Positions 1-8,947 of a stretch of 64,000 nt of DNA are shown here, in pieces. Each line of letters starts with the position of its first letter. Positions within the stretch are counted from its first letter, which is position 1. Below the pieces are notes generated by a model. The model was not told the origin of the DNA, did not search any database, and saw nothing but the letters and a program-made list of their open reading frames with translations. The DNA comes from Belnapia arida (GTDB lineage Bacteria > Pseudomonadota > Alphaproteobacteria > Acetobacterales > Acetobacteraceae): NCBI RefSeq assembly GCF_016773205.1, contig NZ_JAETWB010000009.1, positions 62,001 through 126,000 of the forward strand, given 5' to 3'. Made by a program: the position numbers and the translations under genes.

Positions 1-1
1 C

Positions 2-1117
2 GATCCCGGTGCCGGCTACCGCGCCCAGCAGGCCGAGATCGATGCGGCCGTGGCGCGCGCCCTCGCCTCCGGCTGGTACATCCTCGGCCGCGAGGGCGAG
101 GCCTTCGAGCAGGAATTCGCCGCTTGGCTCGGCAGCTCCCGCGCGGTCGGCTGCGCCAACGGCACGGATGCCCTGGCGCTAATCCTGCGCGGCATGGGCA
201 TCGGCGAGGGCTCGACCGTCGTCACCGTCTCGCACACCGCCGTCGCCACCGTGGCGGCGATCGAGATGGCCGGCGCGGTCCCGCTCCTCCTCGACATCGA
301 CCCCGACACCTACACCATGGACCCCGAGGAACTGACCGCCGTCCTTGAGGACCCGCCGCCAGGCCTGCCGCCGATCCGCGCCGTCATCGCCGTCCACCTC
401 TACGGCCAAGCCTGCGACCTGGAGCCGATGCTCGCCGCCTGCCAAGCCGCCGGCGTCGCGCTGATCGAGGATTGCGCCCAGGCCCATGGCGCGACGCTCG
501 GCGGCCGCAGGCTCGGCACGCTCGGCCAGGCCAGTGCCTTCTCGCTCTACCCCACGAAGAATCTCGGCGCCCTCGGCGATGGCGGCGTGCTGGCGACCGA
601 CGACTACGAGCTGGCCGAGCGCATCGCCGCCATCCGGCAATATGGCTGGAAGGAGCGCTACGTCTCCTCGATGGTGGGCGTGAACAGCCGCCTCGACGAG
701 ATCCAGGCCGCCATCCTCCGGGTGAAGCTGACCGCCCTCGACTGGGGCAACGAGCGCCGCCGCCAGATCGCCGCCGCCTATGACGCGGCGCTGGCCGGCG
801 GCCCCTTCGCCCCGCCAGCCCGCCGGGCGGATGCCGAGCACGTCTTCCACCAGTACGTGCTCCGCGCCGGCGCCTGGGGCATGACCCGGGCCGATATCCA
901 GGCCCGGCTGCGCCAGGACGGCGTCGGCACCGGCATCCATTACCCGGTGCCGGTCCACCTGCAATCGGCCTATTTCGGCCGCATCCCCCTCGGCCCCGCC
1001 GGCTGCGCCGAAACGGCACGCGCCGCGCTGGAGGTGTTCAGCCTGCCGATGTACCCGGAGCTGACCGACGAGCAGGTTGGCCACATCGGCTGGGCGCTGC
1101 GCAACCTCGCCGGCTGA
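2..1117 (+). CDS. DegT/DnrJ/EryC1-type PLP aminotransferase (5'-partial)
   Basis: PLP-dependent sugar aminotransferase of the DegT/DnrJ/EryC1/StrS family. These enzymes transfer an amino group to keto-sugar nucleotides used for surface polysaccharides or glycosylated products. The frame is open from the window edge; residues before the first in-frame GTG (position 50) already look like the family's N-terminus (YRAQQAEIDAAV, then SGWYILG), so the true start lies upstream. The Schiff-base lysine is in SLYPTKNLGALGDGG (codon 557-559), preceded by the cofactor-binding IEDCAQAHG motif. The C-terminal HYPVPVHLQ and LPMYPELT segments are also typical. The next gene begins 53 bp downstream. The sugar substrate cannot be told from sequence. 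The family call is firm. Confidence 0.9.
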   Translation, partial: DPGAGYRAQQAEIDAAVARALASGWYILGREGEAFEQEFAAWLGSSRAVGCANGTDALALILRGMGIGEGSTVVTVSHTAVATVAAIEMAGAVPLLLDIDPDTYTMDPEELTAVLEDPPPGLPPIRAVIAVHLYGQACDLEPMLAACQAAGVALIEDCAQAHGATLGGRRLGTLGQASAFSLYPTKNLGALGDGGVLATDDYELAERIAAIRQYGWKERYVSSMVGVNSRLDEIQAAILRVKLTALDWGNERRRQIAAAYDAALAGGPFAPPARRADAEHVFHQYVLRAGAWGMTRADIQARLRQDGVGTGIHYPVPVHLQSAYFGRIPLGPAGCAETARAALEVFSLPMYPELTDEQVGHIGWALRNLAG

Positions 1118-1170
1118 AAACCCGGAGCCCCTGCCGCGTTGCCATCCCGCAACCGGCAGGGGGGAGGTTC

Positions 1171-1908
1171 ATGCAGCAGCGCTGGCCAGAGCGGCTTTGG
1201 ATCGTCCGCCACGGTGAAAGCCGCGGCAATGTCGCGCGCGATGCCGCCCAGGCCGCCCGCCTCCACCGCATCGAGACCCTTTCCCGCGACGTGGACGTTC
1301 CCCTCAGCGACCGCGGCGAGGAGCAGGCCCGTGCCCTCGGCCGCTGGTTTGCCGACCAGCCGCCCGGGGAGCGGCCCGATGTCGTCCTCGCCTCGCCCTA
1401 TCTCCGTGCCCGCCAGACCGCCGAGCTGATGGGAACCCCGCCGGATGCCCTCACCTTCGACGAGCGGCTACGCGAGAAGGAGTTCGGCATCCTCGACCGC
1501 CTCACCCGCTACGGCATCGCCGCCGAGCACCCGGAGCAGGCCGAGCTGCGCCAGGCCTTGGGTAAATTCTACCACCGCCCGCCCGGCGGCGAGAGCTGGT
1601 GCGACGTCATCCTCCGCCTCCGCAGCGCGCTCGACACCATATGCCTGCACCATGCCGGCGAGCGGGTGATGATCGTCGCCCATCAGGTCGTGGTGCTCTG
1701 CCTCCGATACCTGATCGAGCGGATGACGGAGGAGCAGATCCTCGCCATCGACCGGGAGGGCGACGTGGCCAATTGCAGCATCACCGACTACGCCCATGAG
1801 CCCGGCTCCGGTCTCGTCCTGCGCCGCTACAATTTCCTCGCGCCATTGCTGGAGGAAGGCGCCCCCGTCACCGCCGAGCCGGACGCCCCGGCGACGGCCG
1901 CCCGATGA
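1171..1908 (+). CDS. Histidine phosphatase (phosphoglycerate-mutase-like) family protein
   Basis: A 245-residue histidine phosphatase superfamily protein. The RHGES motif (R13-H14-G15-E16) supplies the phospho-accepting His. SPYLRARQTAEL gives the second conserved arginine, KEFG the acidic region, and VAHQ near residue 170 the second histidine. The ATG is preceded by a strong GGGGGAGG ribosome-binding site. It overlaps the next gene, nnrD, by four bases (ATGA), so the two are translationally coupled. Such proteins dephosphorylate small phospho-metabolites or proteins. With nnrD next door a metabolite repair or phosphatase role is possible, but the substrate is unknown. There is no signal peptide, so it should be cytosolic. 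Confidence 0.85.
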   Translation: MQQRWPERLWIVRHGESRGNVARDAAQAARLHRIETLSRDVDVPLSDRGEEQARALGRWFADQPPGERPDVVLASPYLRARQTAELMGTPPDALTFDERLREKEFGILDRLTRYGIAAEHPEQAELRQALGKFYHRPPGGESWCDVILRLRSALDTICLHHAGERVMIVAHQVVVLCLRYLIERMTEEQILAIDREGDVANCSITDYAHEPGSGLVLRRYNFLAPLLEEGAPVTAEPDAPATAAR

Positions 1909-2795
1909 GCGCCCCCACCTCCCTCACGCCCGAACTGCTGCGCGGCATGCCCCTGCCGGACCACCAGCAAGGCGCCGACAAGAACAGCCGCGGCCGCGTC
2001 CTCATCATCGCCGGCAGCCGCGAAGTGCCGGGCGCGGCCCTGCTGACGGCATTGTCCGCGTTGCGGGCCGGCGCCGGCAAGGTGCAGATCGCCGCCCCGG
2101 CCGGCGCCGCGCCTCACCTCGCCATGGCAATGCCCGAGGCCCTCGTTGTCCCGCTCGCCGAGACCGAGGCCGGCGGCATCGACCCGGCCGAGGCCGGCCG
2201 GCTCGCGCGCCGCTGCGCCAGTGCCGATGCCGTGGTGCTCGGCCCCGGCATGATGGACCCGCCGGCGCTCGCCGCGCTCACCCATCGCCTGCTGGCGGAG
2301 GCCGAGGGCGAGGCCGCCTTCCTCCTCGATGCCGGTGCGCTGGCGGCGCTCGCCGACTGCCGTGAGGCCCTCCGCCGCCATGCCGGCCGCCTGATGCTGA
2401 CGCCGCATATCGGCGAGATGTGCGGCCTGCTCGGCTGCCCCGCCGAGGAGGTCGCCGCCGACCCGCTCGCCGCCGCCCGCCGCGCCGCCGCCACCTATGG
2501 CGCGGTCGTCGACATGAAGGGCGGCCGCTCCTTCGTCGCCTCGCCCCAGGGCGAGGCCTGGTCCTGCGACCGCGGCAATGTCGGCCTCGCCACTTCCGGC
2601 TCGGGTGACACGCTGGCAGGCATCGTGGCCGCCCTCGCCGCCCGCGGCGCGCCGCCGCTGCATGCCACGCTCTGGGGCGTCTTCCTCCATGCCGAGGCGG
2701 GGGACCGGCTGGCCCGCCGCATCGGCCCGCTCGGCTACCTGGCGCGCGAGATTCCGGACGAGGTGCCCGGCATCATGGCCTCCCTCGCCGGCTGA
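1905..2795 (+). CDS. nnrD: ADP/ATP-dependent (S)-NAD(P)H-hydrate dehydratase
   Basis: Stand-alone carbohydrate-kinase-like dehydratase of NAD(P)HX repair, 296 residues. It returns hydrated, inactive NADH or NADPH to the active cofactor, using ADP or ATP. The N-terminal NSRGRVLIIAGS segment, then LTALSALRAGAGKVQIA, the central LTPHIGEM segment, and the C-terminal SGSGDTLAGI motif (catalytic-type Asp235) are all hallmarks. The N-terminal YjeF epimerase domain found in fused Nnr proteins is absent; any epimerase would be encoded elsewhere. Its ATG overlaps the stop of the histidine phosphatase gene. Confidence 0.92.
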   Translation: MSAPTSLTPELLRGMPLPDHQQGADKNSRGRVLIIAGSREVPGAALLTALSALRAGAGKVQIAAPAGAAPHLAMAMPEALVVPLAETEAGGIDPAEAGRLARRCASADAVVLGPGMMDPPALAALTHRLLAEAEGEAAFLLDAGALAALADCREALRRHAGRLMLTPHIGEMCGLLGCPAEEVAADPLAAARRAAATYGAVVDMKGGRSFVASPQGEAWSCDRGNVGLATSGSGDTLAGIVAALAARGAPPLHATLWGVFLHAEAGDRLARRIGPLGYLAREIPDEVPGIMASLAG

Positions 2796-3181
2796 CCGAG
2801 CAGCGCCGGGACCAATTCCTGCACGACGAGGAAGTAAAGCGCCGCGCAGGCCCCGGCGATGCTCGCCCCCAGCAGCAGCGCGGCGCGAGGGAGCCGGTGG
2901 CCTGGGCGGGAAAACCCGTCACCGTCGGCGGCAGCGCCCCGCCGGCGTCAGCCGCCGCAATCCTGCATCGCGCCCAGCGAGGCCCTGCAGTTGGCCGCCG
3001 CCGAGGCCATGGCCCAGGCCATCGCGTTCGGCACATGGGAGAGGATCGTCGCTGCCGCGCCGGCCCGGTCAGCCCCTCCTGGTGGGGCCGGCATCGCCCT
3101 CGCTAAGGTGCTGCCGCTCCTCGCCCCCAACGCGGATGGAAAGGCTGGCCAGCATCGCCTTCGCAGGCGCAACATGACGCC
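2796..3181. other. 386-bp gap with no supported gene; possible remnant of a small membrane protein on the minus strand
   Basis: No convincing gene lies here. On the minus strand, one frame reading from about 2955 down to a stop at 2735-2737 contains a hydrophobic run (AALLLGASIAGACAALYFLV) that looks like a real membrane segment. That frame has no ATG or GTG and begins just after a stop; joining it to plausible upstream residues needs a frameshift. A second minus-strand fragment ends with MAWAMASAAANCRASLG. The simplest reading is a decayed short gene; chance hydrophobicity in GC-rich DNA is possible. The region must also hold the promoter of the PEPC-like gene that starts at 3182. Confidence 0.3.
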
Positions 3182-5959
3182 ATGCCGGACATCGCCCCCG
3201 ACCCCCTCCAGGACCTCCTCGCCCGCCTGCGGGAGGCGAGGGCGGCGGCGGCGCATGACCCCTTCGGCGACCCGGTGCTGCTGATTGCGCTGGCCATCAG
3301 CCGGCGGCTGGACGATGGCGCCCTCGACCTCGACCTCGTCGCCGACATGGTGCAGCGCCTCGCCGATGCCGCGGCGGGCGAGCGGGCCCGGCGCATCGCC
3401 GCCTATGTCGGCCTGCCCGATGCGGTGCCGGACCTCGCCGCGCTCGCGGCGCGCCTGGTGAGGCCGGACCCGGATGACAGCCCGGTGCCCTTCGCCCAGT
3501 ACCGCGCGCTCCTGGAGACGCCGCGCTTCGCCGCCGTCTTCACCGCGCACCCGACCTTCTCCCTGCCGCCCGAAACCGGCGCGGCGCTGGCCGAGGCGGC
3601 GAGCGGCGGCACCTTTCCCGTCGGCCTCCCCCACCGCCCCCCCGCGCCGACGCTCGCCGAGGAGTTCCGCCAGGCGGGCGCCGCCATCGCCCGCGGCCGC
3701 GACGCCATCGACGGGCTGACCGAGGCGCTGCTGGGCGCGGCGAAATCCATCTGGCCCGACCGCTGGGCGACGCTCGTCCCCCGCCCGATCCTGCTGGCGA
3801 GCTGGGTCGGCTACGACACCGACGGCCGTACCGATATCGGCTGGTGGGACACGCTTCGCCTCCGCCTGACGATGAAGTGCCTGCAGCTGGAGCGCCTCGC
3901 CGCCCAGTTCGCCGCGCTCGGGGACGCGGCCGCCCCGCTCGCCGCCCGCACTGCCGAGGCGCTGGAGGCGACCGAGGCGCAACTCGCCGCCGTGCCGGAG
4001 CGGCCGGAGCCGGAGGCGGTGCGCGCCATGGCGCATCGGCTGATCGAGCGGCGCGAGGCGGCGATGACCGAGATCGAGCCTCTGATGACGCTCTTTCCCG
4101 CCGCCATCGCCGCCGCGCCCGACGAGGCCTCGCGGCTCGGCCTTGCCGTGGCCCGCGCCGGCCTTGCCGCGCATGGGCTGGCGCTGGCCCATACCCATGT
4201 CCGGCTGAACGCCGCCCAGCTCCACAATGCCGTGCGCCAGCGCCTCGGCCTCGCTGCCGCGGCCGAGGACATGGCGCAGCGCCGCGGCCTGCTCGCCGCC
4301 ATCAACGAGGCGCTGGCCGAGGTCGTGCCGCTGCCGGTCGATTTCGGCGCGCTGCTGGCGGAGCAGGCGAGCGCGGCACGGCTGATGCTGGTCTGTGCCC
4401 AGATCGCCAAGCATGTCGACGGCTCGGCCCCGATCCGCTTCCTCATCGCCGAGACGGAGACGGGCTACACGCTGCTCGCCGCGCTCTGGCTCGCCCGCCG
4501 CTTCGGCGCCGAGAGGGCCGTGGAGCTCTCGCCCCTGTTCGAGACGGCGGAGGCGCTGGACCGCGGCGAGCGGGTGCTGGAGGAGGCGCTGCGCAGCCCG
4601 CACTACCGCGACTACCTCCGCGCCCATGGCCGCATCTGCCTGCAATTCGGCTATTCCGACAGCGGCCGCTATGTCGGCCAGCTTGCCGGCAGCTACCTCG
4701 CCGAACGCCTCAAGCTCCGCCTCGTCGAGCTGCTGCGCCGCCACAAGCTCGACGGCATCGAGGTCGTGCTGTTCGACACCCATGGCGAGAGCGTCGGCCG
4801 CGGCGGCCATCCCGGCAGCCTTGCCGACCGCCTCGCCTATCTCTCCCCGCCCCAGGCGCGCATGGCGCTCGACCGCGCCGGGCTGCGGCTGCGTGAGGAG
4901 ACGGCCTTCCAGGGCGGCGACGGCTACCTCTTCTTCGGCACGCCGGCGCTCGCCCGCGCCACCATCGCCGGCATCGCGCGCCACGCCTTCGCCCCGGCCT
5001 GGAAGGTGACGGACCCGGTCTATGCCGAGGCCGATTACGTCGCCGACTTCTTCGCGACCGTCCGGCGCGAGATGCAGGCGCTGGTCGCCGATCCCGGCTA
5101 TGCCGCGCTCCTCGGCGCCTTCGGCCCGGGGCTGCTGGACCGCACCGGCTCCCGCCCCGCCGTGCGGCAGGCGGATGGCATGGGCGGGCCGATCCGCATC
5201 AGCCATCCCTCGCAACTCCGGGCCATCCCGAACAACGCCATCCTCCAGCAGCTCGGCTGGATGGCGAACACGCTGCACGGGCTCGGCGCCGCCGCCTCCG
5301 CCAATCCGGACGCCTTCACCGAGCTCCGTACCCACTCGCCCCGCTTCGCCCGGGCGCTGGCCATGGCCGCCCGCGCCGCCGCCTGCTCCGACATCGGCGT
5401 GCTGCGGGCCGTGGTCGACACGCTCGACCCCGGCCCCTGGCTCGACCGAGCCGGCTTCACCCGCCGCCCCGGCCGGCGCGAGGCGCTGCTCGGCGTCGCC
5501 GGCGCGGTCGAGGGGCTCGATCTCGACGCGCCGGTGCGCCGCCTCTTCCGCCGCCTCCAGGCCGACCACCTGGCGCTCCGCCATGCCTGGCCCGACCTGC
5601 CGGAAATGCCGGACCGGCTGGTGCTGCTGCACGCGCTGCGCCTGGCGCTGATCCACCGCATCTGGCTGCTGGCGGTCGATGTGCCCGACTTCTCGCCCCG
5701 CCACGGCGCGACGCGAGAGGCGCTCGTCGCCCGCATCCTCCAGCTCGATGTCGAGCCGGCCTTGAGGCTGCTGGAGGAGGTCTTCCCCGCCGCTCCCGGA
5801 CCGGTCATCGGCCTCGAATTCGGCGAGCCCGCGCCGCCACGCGAGGGGCTGAGCTACGCTGCCGAGCATGCCAACCTGTTCCGGCCGATGGCGAAGCTCT
5901 TCGCCCTGGTCCGCGAATGCGGCGCCGCCATCACTCACGAGGTCGGGGCCTTCGGCTGA
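3182..5959 (+). CDS. ppc: Phosphoenolpyruvate carboxylase homologue, divergent
   Basis: A 925-residue member of the PEP carboxylase family. Canonical enzymes add bicarbonate to PEP to give oxaloacetate, refilling the TCA cycle. Recognisable landmarks are FTAHPTF (H123), a GYDTDGRTDI segment where canonical enzymes have GGDRDGNP, FETAEAL, GYSDSGR (D493), THGESVGRGG (H534, R540) and a LRAIPNN segment near the C-terminus. Several normally invariant positions differ: lysine in SDSNK is R496, and the first arginine of HGRGG is E536. Length and motif order fit the family, so this is a distinct clade. Whether it carboxylates PEP is inference. It converges on the response regulator at 6018, with a hairpin between them. 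Confidence 0.75.
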   Translation: MPDIAPDPLQDLLARLREARAAAAHDPFGDPVLLIALAISRRLDDGALDLDLVADMVQRLADAAAGERARRIAAYVGLPDAVPDLAALAARLVRPDPDDSPVPFAQYRALLETPRFAAVFTAHPTFSLPPETGAALAEAASGGTFPVGLPHRPPAPTLAEEFRQAGAAIARGRDAIDGLTEALLGAAKSIWPDRWATLVPRPILLASWVGYDTDGRTDIGWWDTLRLRLTMKCLQLERLAAQFAALGDAAAPLAARTAEALEATEAQLAAVPERPEPEAVRAMAHRLIERREAAMTEIEPLMTLFPAAIAAAPDEASRLGLAVARAGLAAHGLALAHTHVRLNAAQLHNAVRQRLGLAAAAEDMAQRRGLLAAINEALAEVVPLPVDFGALLAEQASAARLMLVCAQIAKHVDGSAPIRFLIAETETGYTLLAALWLARRFGAERAVELSPLFETAEALDRGERVLEEALRSPHYRDYLRAHGRICLQFGYSDSGRYVGQLAGSYLAERLKLRLVELLRRHKLDGIEVVLFDTHGESVGRGGHPGSLADRLAYLSPPQARMALDRAGLRLREETAFQGGDGYLFFGTPALARATIAGIARHAFAPAWKVTDPVYAEADYVADFFATVRREMQALVADPGYAALLGAFGPGLLDRTGSRPAVRQADGMGGPIRISHPSQLRAIPNNAILQQLGWMANTLHGLGAAASANPDAFTELRTHSPRFARALAMAARAAACSDIGVLRAVVDTLDPGPWLDRAGFTRRPGRREALLGVAGAVEGLDLDAPVRRLFRRLQADHLALRHAWPDLPEMPDRLVLLHALRLALIHRIWLLAVDVPDFSPRHGATREALVARILQLDVEPALRLLEEVFPAAPGPVIGLEFGEPAPPREGLSYAAEHANLFRPMAKLFALVRECGAAITHEVGAFG

Positions 5960-5976
5960 CCCTGCCGGCGCCCCGA

Positions 5977-5999
5977 ATGGCCGGGCCTGATCCGGCCAT
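5977..5999. terminator. Terminator-like hairpin between convergent genes
   Basis: A perfect 8-bp inverted repeat, ATGGCCGG and CCGGCCAT, with a 7-nt loop. It sits in the 58-bp gap between the convergent PEPC-like and response-regulator genes. There is no T-run, so it would be a Rho-assisted or structure-only bidirectional terminator. Confidence 0.5.
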
Positions 6000-6017
6000 G
6001 CGGGCCCGATGCGTTTC

Positions 6018-6416
6018 TCAGCCCGGCCGCACCAGCGCCAGCACGCGCAGCAGCATGTCCGGATCGATCGGCTTCTGCAGGATGGCGAGCGGCCGCACCG
6101 CCTCGCAGCGGGCGCGGAAGGCAGGGTCGCCGGAGCCGGTGACGAAGAGGAAGGGCGGGCCGGAGCCGGCGCGCAGCCGCTCCGCCACATCGATGCCGGT
6201 CAGGGCGCCCGGCAGCTTCACGTCAAGGCTGACCACGTCGATCGCCCGGCCGCTGCTGAGGATCGCCAGCGCCTCCTCCGCCGTCGCCGCGGTGCCGGCG
6301 ACGCTGTGGCCGGCATCCTCCAGCACCGCCACCAGGTAATCGGCGATGAGGAACTCGTCCTCCACGACCAGCACCTTCAGCCCGGCCTGGCCGGGTTCCG
6401 CACCGTGATCCGACAT
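6018..6416 (-). CDS. Single-domain response regulator (REC only)
   Basis: A 132-residue stand-alone receiver domain. The acidic pocket is E19-D20, the phospho-acceptor is D65 in SLDVKLPG, followed by FVTGSGD (Thr switch) and a QKPID lysine near the C-terminus. No output domain follows, so it acts as a phosphoryl shuttle or binds a partner protein. Its ATG lies 40 bp inside the 3' end of the upstream kinase gene. No downstream start would keep the first beta strand (KVLVVEDE), so this long overlap looks real. The neighbouring REC-HisKA_2 kinase is the likely cognate sensor. Confidence 0.9.
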   Translation of the reverse strand: MSDHGAEPGQAGLKVLVVEDEFLIADYLVAVLEDAGHSVAGTAATAEEALAILSSGRAIDVVSLDVKLPGALTGIDVAERLRAGSGPPFLFVTGSGDPAFRARCEAVRPLAILQKPIDPDMLLRVLALVRPG

Positions 6417-7375
6417 GACCTCCCGCCGCCTTCCCTGGGCCCGATATCAACCATGCCGCCGATCTGCTGGGCAAGCCGCTGCACCAGCCGGGCGCCGAGC
6501 CCCGTTCCGGCCTCCCGCGACTGCGGACCGGCACCGTTGTCGTCCACGTCCAGCATCTGCGCCCCGTCCGCCCCGGTACGGAAGCGGATGCTCACCGCCA
6601 GTGGCTCCGTCCCGGCCACCGCATGCTTCAGCGCATTGGTGAGCAATTCGTTGGCGATCAGCGCCAGCGGCACGGCGATGTCGACGGGCAGCATCACTGG
6701 CTGGAGGTCGAAGCGCGTGGCGATGCCGCGCCCGTCGAGCGCGGCGAGATCCTCCACGAGCTGGCGCAGGAAGGCGGCGAAATCGATCCGGCGGAAATCC
6801 CCGCCGCGATAGAGCCGCTCCTGCAACAGCGACAGCGACTGCACCCGCCGGCCGAGGTCGTCGAGCCGGCGCCGCGCCACCGGCTCCTCGATGCTGCGGG
6901 CGGTGAAGGCGATCAGCCCGACCACGAGCTGGAGGTTGTTGTGCAGCCGGTGATAGAGCTCCTGCGTCAGCAGGTCGCGGTTCTCCTCGAGGCCGCGGCG
7001 CGTCTCGGCGCGGGTGAGGGCAGCCCGCGCCGCCGCCGCCAGCCGGCGCAGCTGCTTCGGCGACTTCACCACATAGTCGTCGAAGCCGGCCTTGATGGCG
7101 CGCACCGCCACCTCCTCATCGCCGGTCCCGGTGAACATGATGGCGACGCAGCCCGGCCAGGCCGCGCGCACCTCCTCGAAGACGGCGAAGCCGTCGATCC
7201 AGTTGAGACTGAGATCGGAAATCAGCAGCTGCGGCCCCGGCGGCGTGGCGAGGGCGGCGTCGAGCCCGGCGCGGTCGCCGATCTCGGTGATGGTGCTCCC
7301 GTCGAACTCACGGCGCATGGCCCGGCTGGCCAGGCCGCGGAAGTCGGGGTCGTCATCGGCGATCAGGATGCGCAT
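6377..7375 (-). CDS. Receiver-HisKA_2 hybrid sensor kinase
   Basis: A 332-residue soluble protein. It has an N-terminal receiver domain (acidic DDD at 7-9, phospho-acceptor D54, conserved K104) followed by a HisKA_2-type kinase. The H-box YHRLHNNLQLV (H142) and the N-box ANELLTNALKHAV are typical of this family, which is close to the HWE kinases. There is no membrane segment, so signals must arrive by phosphotransfer to the N-terminal receiver or by a partner protein. It is the first gene of a two-gene minus-strand operon, and its 3' end overlaps the single-domain regulator by 40 bp. This suggests a phosphorelay of receiver, kinase and stand-alone receiver. Confidence 0.88.
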   Translation of the reverse strand: MRILIADDDPDFRGLASRAMRREFDGSTITEIGDRAGLDAALATPPGPQLLISDLSLNWIDGFAVFEEVRAAWPGCVAIMFTGTGDEEVAVRAIKAGFDDYVVKSPKQLRRLAAAARAALTRAETRRGLEENRDLLTQELYHRLHNNLQLVVGLIAFTARSIEEPVARRRLDDLGRRVQSLSLLQERLYRGGDFRRIDFAAFLRQLVEDLAALDGRGIATRFDLQPVMLPVDIAVPLALIANELLTNALKHAVAGTEPLAVSIRFRTGADGAQMLDVDDNGAGPQSREAGTGLGARLVQRLAQQIGGMVDIGPREGGGRSCRITVRNPARPG

Positions 7376-7492
7376 GGGTGTTCAACAGCAGCATGGCGTG
7401 GCGGATCGCTCCACCTCCATGACAAGGGGTGAATTCACCGGGAACCCGGCGCGGTGCCGGCCATTCCATGTCCTGTGCGGCAGGTGGATGGA

Positions 7493-8947
7493 ATGCCTGA
7501 GGCAACAACGCAGCGGGGGCGGGGATGGCGCTCGCCGCGCGATCTCGGCGGCCTGGCCGGGGCCGCCGCAGCTGCCGCCTTCGTCCTTCTGGCGCTCGGC
7601 GGGCTGCTGCTGGTGCTCAACCTTGCCCGGCTGGCCGAGGCGCGCCGCTCGACCGAGGTCACGGTCGGGGTGCTCGACGCCACCCGCGCCGTGGTGGCCG
7701 ACCTGCTCGACGCCGAGACGGGCCAGCGCGGCTTCCTCCTCATCGGCGAGGACAGCTATCTCGGCCCCTACCGCCAGGCGGTGGATCGCATCTGGGCCGA
7801 TTTCGCCACCCTCGATGCATTGGTGATGCTGCCGGCGCAGCAGGCCCGGCTCGACGCCCTGCGTCCCCTGATCGAGGCCAAGCTCGCCGAGCTGTCAGAG
7901 ACGGTCGCGCTTCGCCGGAACGCGGCCGAGGCGGCGCTCGCCGTGGTGCGGACCGACCGCGGGCGCGACCTGATGGACCGCATCCGCATCGGCTTCGGCA
8001 CCTTCGAGGCCGAGGCGCGGCGCCTGCTGCGCGAGCGCACTGCGCTGCAGGACGAGCGCACGCGGATGACGACCTTCCTCGCCCTCGGCTGCGGCGCGCT
8101 GGCGCTGGCCTCGGCCGGGCTCAGCGCCCTTGGCATCCTCCGCCGGCGGGATGGGCGCCAGCTGGTCGAGCAGAACCAACGGCTGGAGCAGCAGGTGGAG
8201 GAGCGCACGGCGACGCTGGAGGAGGCGAATGACGAGCTGCGCTCCTTCGCGGCCACAATCTCGCACGACCTGCGCGCCCCGGCGCGGGCCATCGGCGGCT
8301 ATGCCGCGGCGCTGGAGGAGGATGCCGGCCCCCGGCTCGACAAGGAGGAGCGCGACTACCTCGCCCGCATCGCCGGCGCCGCTGAGCGGATGGACGCGCT
8401 GATCGACGACATCCTCGGCTACAGCCGCCTGGCGCGGCAGGACATCACGCTGCGCCGGGTGCCGCTCGAGGAGGTGGTGGAGGCGGTGCTCGACCAATCC
8501 CGTGCCGAGCTGAAGGGCGCTCGCGTCGAAGTGCTGCGGCCGATGCCGGCGGTCAGCGGCCATGCCGGCGTGCTGGTTCAGGCGGTCGGCAACCTCCTCG
8601 GCAACGCGCTGAAATTCCGCCCCCCCGGCGAGCCGCCACAGGTGACGATCCGCTGCACGGAGGGGGAGGGCGGCCTCGTCCGCCTCTGGGTCGAGGACCG
8701 CGGCATCGGCATCGCGCCGGAGCACCAGGAGCGCATCTTCCGCCCCTTCGAGCGGCTGCACGGGCGGGAGGCCTTCGCCGGCACCGGCGTCGGCCTCGCC
8801 ATCGTGCGGCGGGTGGCGGAGCGGCTGGGCGGACGCTGCGGCGTCGTCTCCGCCCCCGGCGAGGGCAGCCGCTTCTGGATCGACCTGCCGCGCTGGGCGG
8901 AGCCGGGCGAGGCCGCCGTCAGAGCAGCCCCTCCCGGCGGAAGCTGA
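7493..8947 (+). CDS. Membrane sensor histidine kinase with CHASE3 domain
   Basis: A 484-residue histidine kinase. A first membrane helix (about 25-45) is followed by a CHASE3-type periplasmic sensor (DLLDAETGQRGFLLIGE), a second helix near 195-215, a coiled coil rich in QNQRLEQQ, HisKA with ISHDLRAPARAI (H258), and HATPase_c with NLLGNALKF, DRGIGIAPE and GTGVGLAIV. The ATG at 7493 is preferred over an in-frame GTG at 7454 because AGGTGG sits just upstream. CHASE3 ligands are generally unknown. It is transcribed away from the minus-strand REC-kinase operon and its 3' end overlaps radC by 29 bp in convergent orientation. No receiver is encoded directly downstream. Confidence 0.9.
   Translation: MPEATTQRGRGWRSPRDLGGLAGAAAAAAFVLLALGGLLLVLNLARLAEARRSTEVTVGVLDATRAVVADLLDAETGQRGFLLIGEDSYLGPYRQAVDRIWADFATLDALVMLPAQQARLDALRPLIEAKLAELSETVALRRNAAEAALAVVRTDRGRDLMDRIRIGFGTFEAEARRLLRERTALQDERTRMTTFLALGCGALALASAGLSALGILRRRDGRQLVEQNQRLEQQVEERTATLEEANDELRSFAATISHDLRAPARAIGGYAAALEEDAGPRLDKEERDYLARIAGAAERMDALIDDILGYSRLARQDITLRRVPLEEVVEAVLDQSRAELKGARVEVLRPMPAVSGHAGVLVQAVGNLLGNALKFRPPGEPPQVTIRCTEGEGGLVRLWVEDRGIGIAPEHQERIFRPFERLHGREAFAGTGVGLAIVRRVAERLGGRCGVVSAPGEGSRFWIDLPRWAEPGEAAVRAAPPGGS

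Noticed and set aside
5960-6017. A riboswitch or small RNA in the gap after the PEPC homologue
   Set aside because: The gap is only 58 bp and is explained by the terminator-like hairpin between convergent genes.
2948-6190. A 1080-codon minus-strand frame opposite the PEPC homologue
   Set aside because: Low-complexity shadow covering a well-supported gene and both its flanks.
7454-7492. GTG start for the CHASE3 kinase
   Set aside because: The ATG at 7493 has a better ribosome-binding site and the extra 13 residues show no conservation signal.
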